This document shows positions 4,215 through 5,627 of a DNA stretch of 5,627 nt, in pieces. The translations under genes were made by a program, and so were the position numbers. The stretch lies in assembly GCA_947627075.1 (NCBI GenBank), contig CANQUR010000102.1:1-5627 (forward strand). The letters are read 5' to 3'. Every line of letters begins with the position of its first letter. The stretch's first letter is position 1. The DNA comes from an uncultured Clostridia bacterium. GTDB lineage: Bacteria > Bacillota > Clostridia > Christensenellales > Pumilibacteraceae. Under the pieces are notes generated by a model. It saw only the letters and a program-made list of their open reading frames with translations. It was not told the DNA's origin and made no database searches.

Positions 4215-5627
4215 ATGAAAAGATCTGTAATCAAATTGCTTGCGATAATGCTCATTGTCTGCTTCGGTGCGGCATATGCGATCGCTTGCGGACCTAACGA
4301 AGGTCGATACACAGTCACCTATGTGGCGGGCGGCGGCACGGGCGAAGCCCCCGAAGCCGAAAAACACAGTGAGGGCGACAGTTTCGAATTGAAAGACGGC
4401 GATGTATTTTCGCGTGACGGCTACACATTTAAGGGCTGGAATGACGGAACTCGGACCATAGAGCCCGGTTCGAAATACACTATGCCCGGCAATGACGTGG
4501 TGTTTACCGCTCAATGGCAAGAAAACGCAACGCTTGAGGGCAAATGGACGGGCGCACAGCTCGACGGCGAAGAACTCGTAGGGGCGGATGTGAAGCTCGA
4601 TGTCGAGATCACAATAAAAAATGCCGACGAAAACGGCATATATTCAGTGCTTGCCATTTCGGGCACAATAAGCGAACAGAGCGAAAGTGATGACTCGCAT
4701 AACGATTCGGCTCAAGGATCCGAGGACACTCCTCATTCCGCAGATGCCAACGGCGATATGTCTGAGTCCGAAATAGCCGGCAATGGTCAAACCTCGTCAA
4801 ACGACGCGGGCGACTCTATAGACGATGGAAATTCGCAAACGATAACCATGTGTGCGGCGATGTATATGGCAAAGGACGAGGACGGCAACTATTCTGCCGA
4901 AAATTGTACGATTTCGTTCGAGGCGGGAAAGCTTACGGTATCGATGAGTTTCGGCTCGGCGGATGTTTATAAGGTCGAGTTTACGCAATGGGCGCGACTC
5001 GGGACCGCGCCTTCGGTCAACGGCACTTATACCGCCGAGGGTGAGGACGGCGATATTTATACCGTTACCTTCGGTGAAAACGCGACTTTCTCGATAAAGA
5101 GCGCGCCGAACAGTCCCGATCTCGGTGACGAGAGCGAAGGCTCCGATTCCGATATGGACAGCGACGTCGGCGAGGACGGCGATATGAGCGGCGGCATGGA
5201 CGGACAAGATCGCGGAGACGGCGCTCAAGATGAACTCGGACCGGAAACGGATGAAAGCGGCAGTCGAGAAAATGACGACGCCAATATTCGATATGGGAAT
5301 GTGGGGCAAAAAAACAATTACGACGATCGCATCATGCCGATAATAGATGACAATGGAGCCGATCAAGACGGACCAAAAGGCGATATGGACGTTGAGGAAA
5401 ATGACGAAAGCTCGGACCCGTCTGATGAAAGCTCGGACCCGTCTGACGAAGGTTCGGTGAAAGAGTACGAGGTGGATAAGATCGTTTCGGTAGGCGAATA
5501 TCTTGTGATATTCGTAAATGACAAGACGACGGATATGACCGCTTCTCAAAGTATGGACTCAACGCCTATACTTGTGCTTTTTGCAGGCGAGAACGGCGAA
5601 CTGATAGCCAATACAGGCGAAGGCGAA
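4215..5627 (+). CDS. Secreted acidic surface lipoprotein with InlB/Flg_new-type repeat, 3' end outside window
   Basis: The frame is open for 471 codons to the window edge with no stop, so the C-terminus is missing. The start has a strong AGGAGGA at 4204-4210. Residues 1-24 form a signal peptide (MKRS, then a hydrophobic core LLAIMLIVCFGAAYAIA). Cys25 in AIAC fits a lipobox, although Ala at -3 is less usual than Leu, so plain type I cleavage is possible. Residues 32-101 match the InlB B-repeat/Flg_new (Listeria-Bacteroides) repeat: YTVTYVAGGGTGEAP, GYTFKGW (69-75), YTMPGNDVVFTAQW. Beta-rich segments follow at about 107-154, 209-296 and 416-471. They are separated by an Asp/Ser/Gly-rich stretch at 155-207 (no Lys or Arg) and a long acidic stretch at 297-415 (40 Asp/Glu of 119, including DSDMDSDVGEDGD at 311-323). 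Such proteins are usually exposed on the surface of gut Clostridia. The specific role is unknown; adhesion or ion binding are guesses. Confidence 0.88.
   Translation, partial: MKRSVIKLLAIMLIVCFGAAYAIACGPNEGRYTVTYVAGGGTGEAPEAEKHSEGDSFELKDGDVFSRDGYTFKGWNDGTRTIEPGSKYTMPGNDVVFTAQWQENATLEGKWTGAQLDGEELVGADVKLDVEITIKNADENGIYSVLAISGTISEQSESDDSHNDSAQGSEDTPHSADANGDMSESEIAGNGQTSSNDAGDSIDDGNSQTITMCAAMYMAKDEDGNYSAENCTISFEAGKLTVSMSFGSADVYKVEFTQWARLGTAPSVNGTYTAEGEDGDIYTVTFGENATFSIKSAPNSPDLGDESEGSDSDMDSDVGEDGDMSGGMDGQDRGDGAQDELGPETDESGSRENDDANIRYGNVGQKNNYDDRIMPIIDDNGADQDGPKGDMDVEENDESSDPSDESSDPSDEGSVKEYEVDKIVSVGEYLVIFVNDKTTDMTASQSMDSTPILVLFAGENGELIANTGEGE
5403..5444 (+). repeat. 21-base tandem duplication in the acidic linker
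   Basis: Two 21-base units (5403-5423 and 5424-5444) differ at a single base (GAC versus GAT in the first codon) and encode DESSDPS twice, residues 397-410. A decayed third start, DEGS (411-414), follows. The unit is exactly seven codons, so copy-number change keeps the frame. The near identity suggests a recent duplication or ongoing slippage. Confidence 0.85.

Noticed and set aside
4797..5549. Long minus-strand open frame (250 codons) opposite the lipoprotein gene
   Set aside because: It is antisense to a frame with a strong ribosome site, signal peptide and InlB-type repeat. Its translation is rich in Arg, His, Ile and Val, as expected from reading GAC/GAT/GAA-rich codons backwards, and shows no domain.

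Overview
The window looks like an anaerobic Bacillota chromosome, most likely an uncultured gut-type Clostridia lineage. This is inferred from gene families and style: a stand-alone Mrp/NBP35 ATPase with a short N-terminal cysteine cluster, a PfoR-type EIIC membrane protein, purine-rich Shine-Dalgarno sites (AGGAGGA, AAGGGGG), and a lipoprotein with an InlB/Flg_new-type repeat. The species cannot be named from the sequence alone.

Left part (1-3534, + strand): three genes are packed head to tail. They are an Mrp/NBP35 Fe-S cluster carrier ATPase (109-948), a MATE-family multidrug/organic-cation exporter (945-2327, 4-base ATGA overlap), and a PfoR/PTS_EIIC_2-family membrane protein (2311-3534, TTG start, 17-base overlap). 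The overlaps point to one translationally coupled operon. No shared pathway is obvious. The 108 bases before it hold a perfect 14-base palindrome and no convincing promoter.

Middle (3535-4214): a hotdog-fold acyl-CoA thioesterase of the YbgC/4HBT type lies on the minus strand (3579-3989), convergent with the operon. It has a good sigma-A promoter (-35 TTGACT, 17-base spacer, -10 TATATT), a leader of about 95 nt that can fold, and an intrinsic terminator that lies inside the last codons of the opposite-strand PfoR-like gene. The 225-base divergent intergenic region also carries a weaker candidate promoter and an inverted repeat for the next gene.

Right part (4215-5627, + strand): the reading frame is open to the window edge (471 codons seen, no stop). 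It encodes a secreted, probably lipid-anchored surface protein: signal peptide with Cys25, one InlB/Flg_new-like repeat, then beta-rich segments interrupted by long Asp/Glu/Ser/Gly-rich stretches. One of these contains a 21-base tandem repeat. This protein is the least ordinary item in the window. The other genes are recognisable housekeeping or transport families, and I see no mobile element, CRISPR array, tRNA or rRNA.
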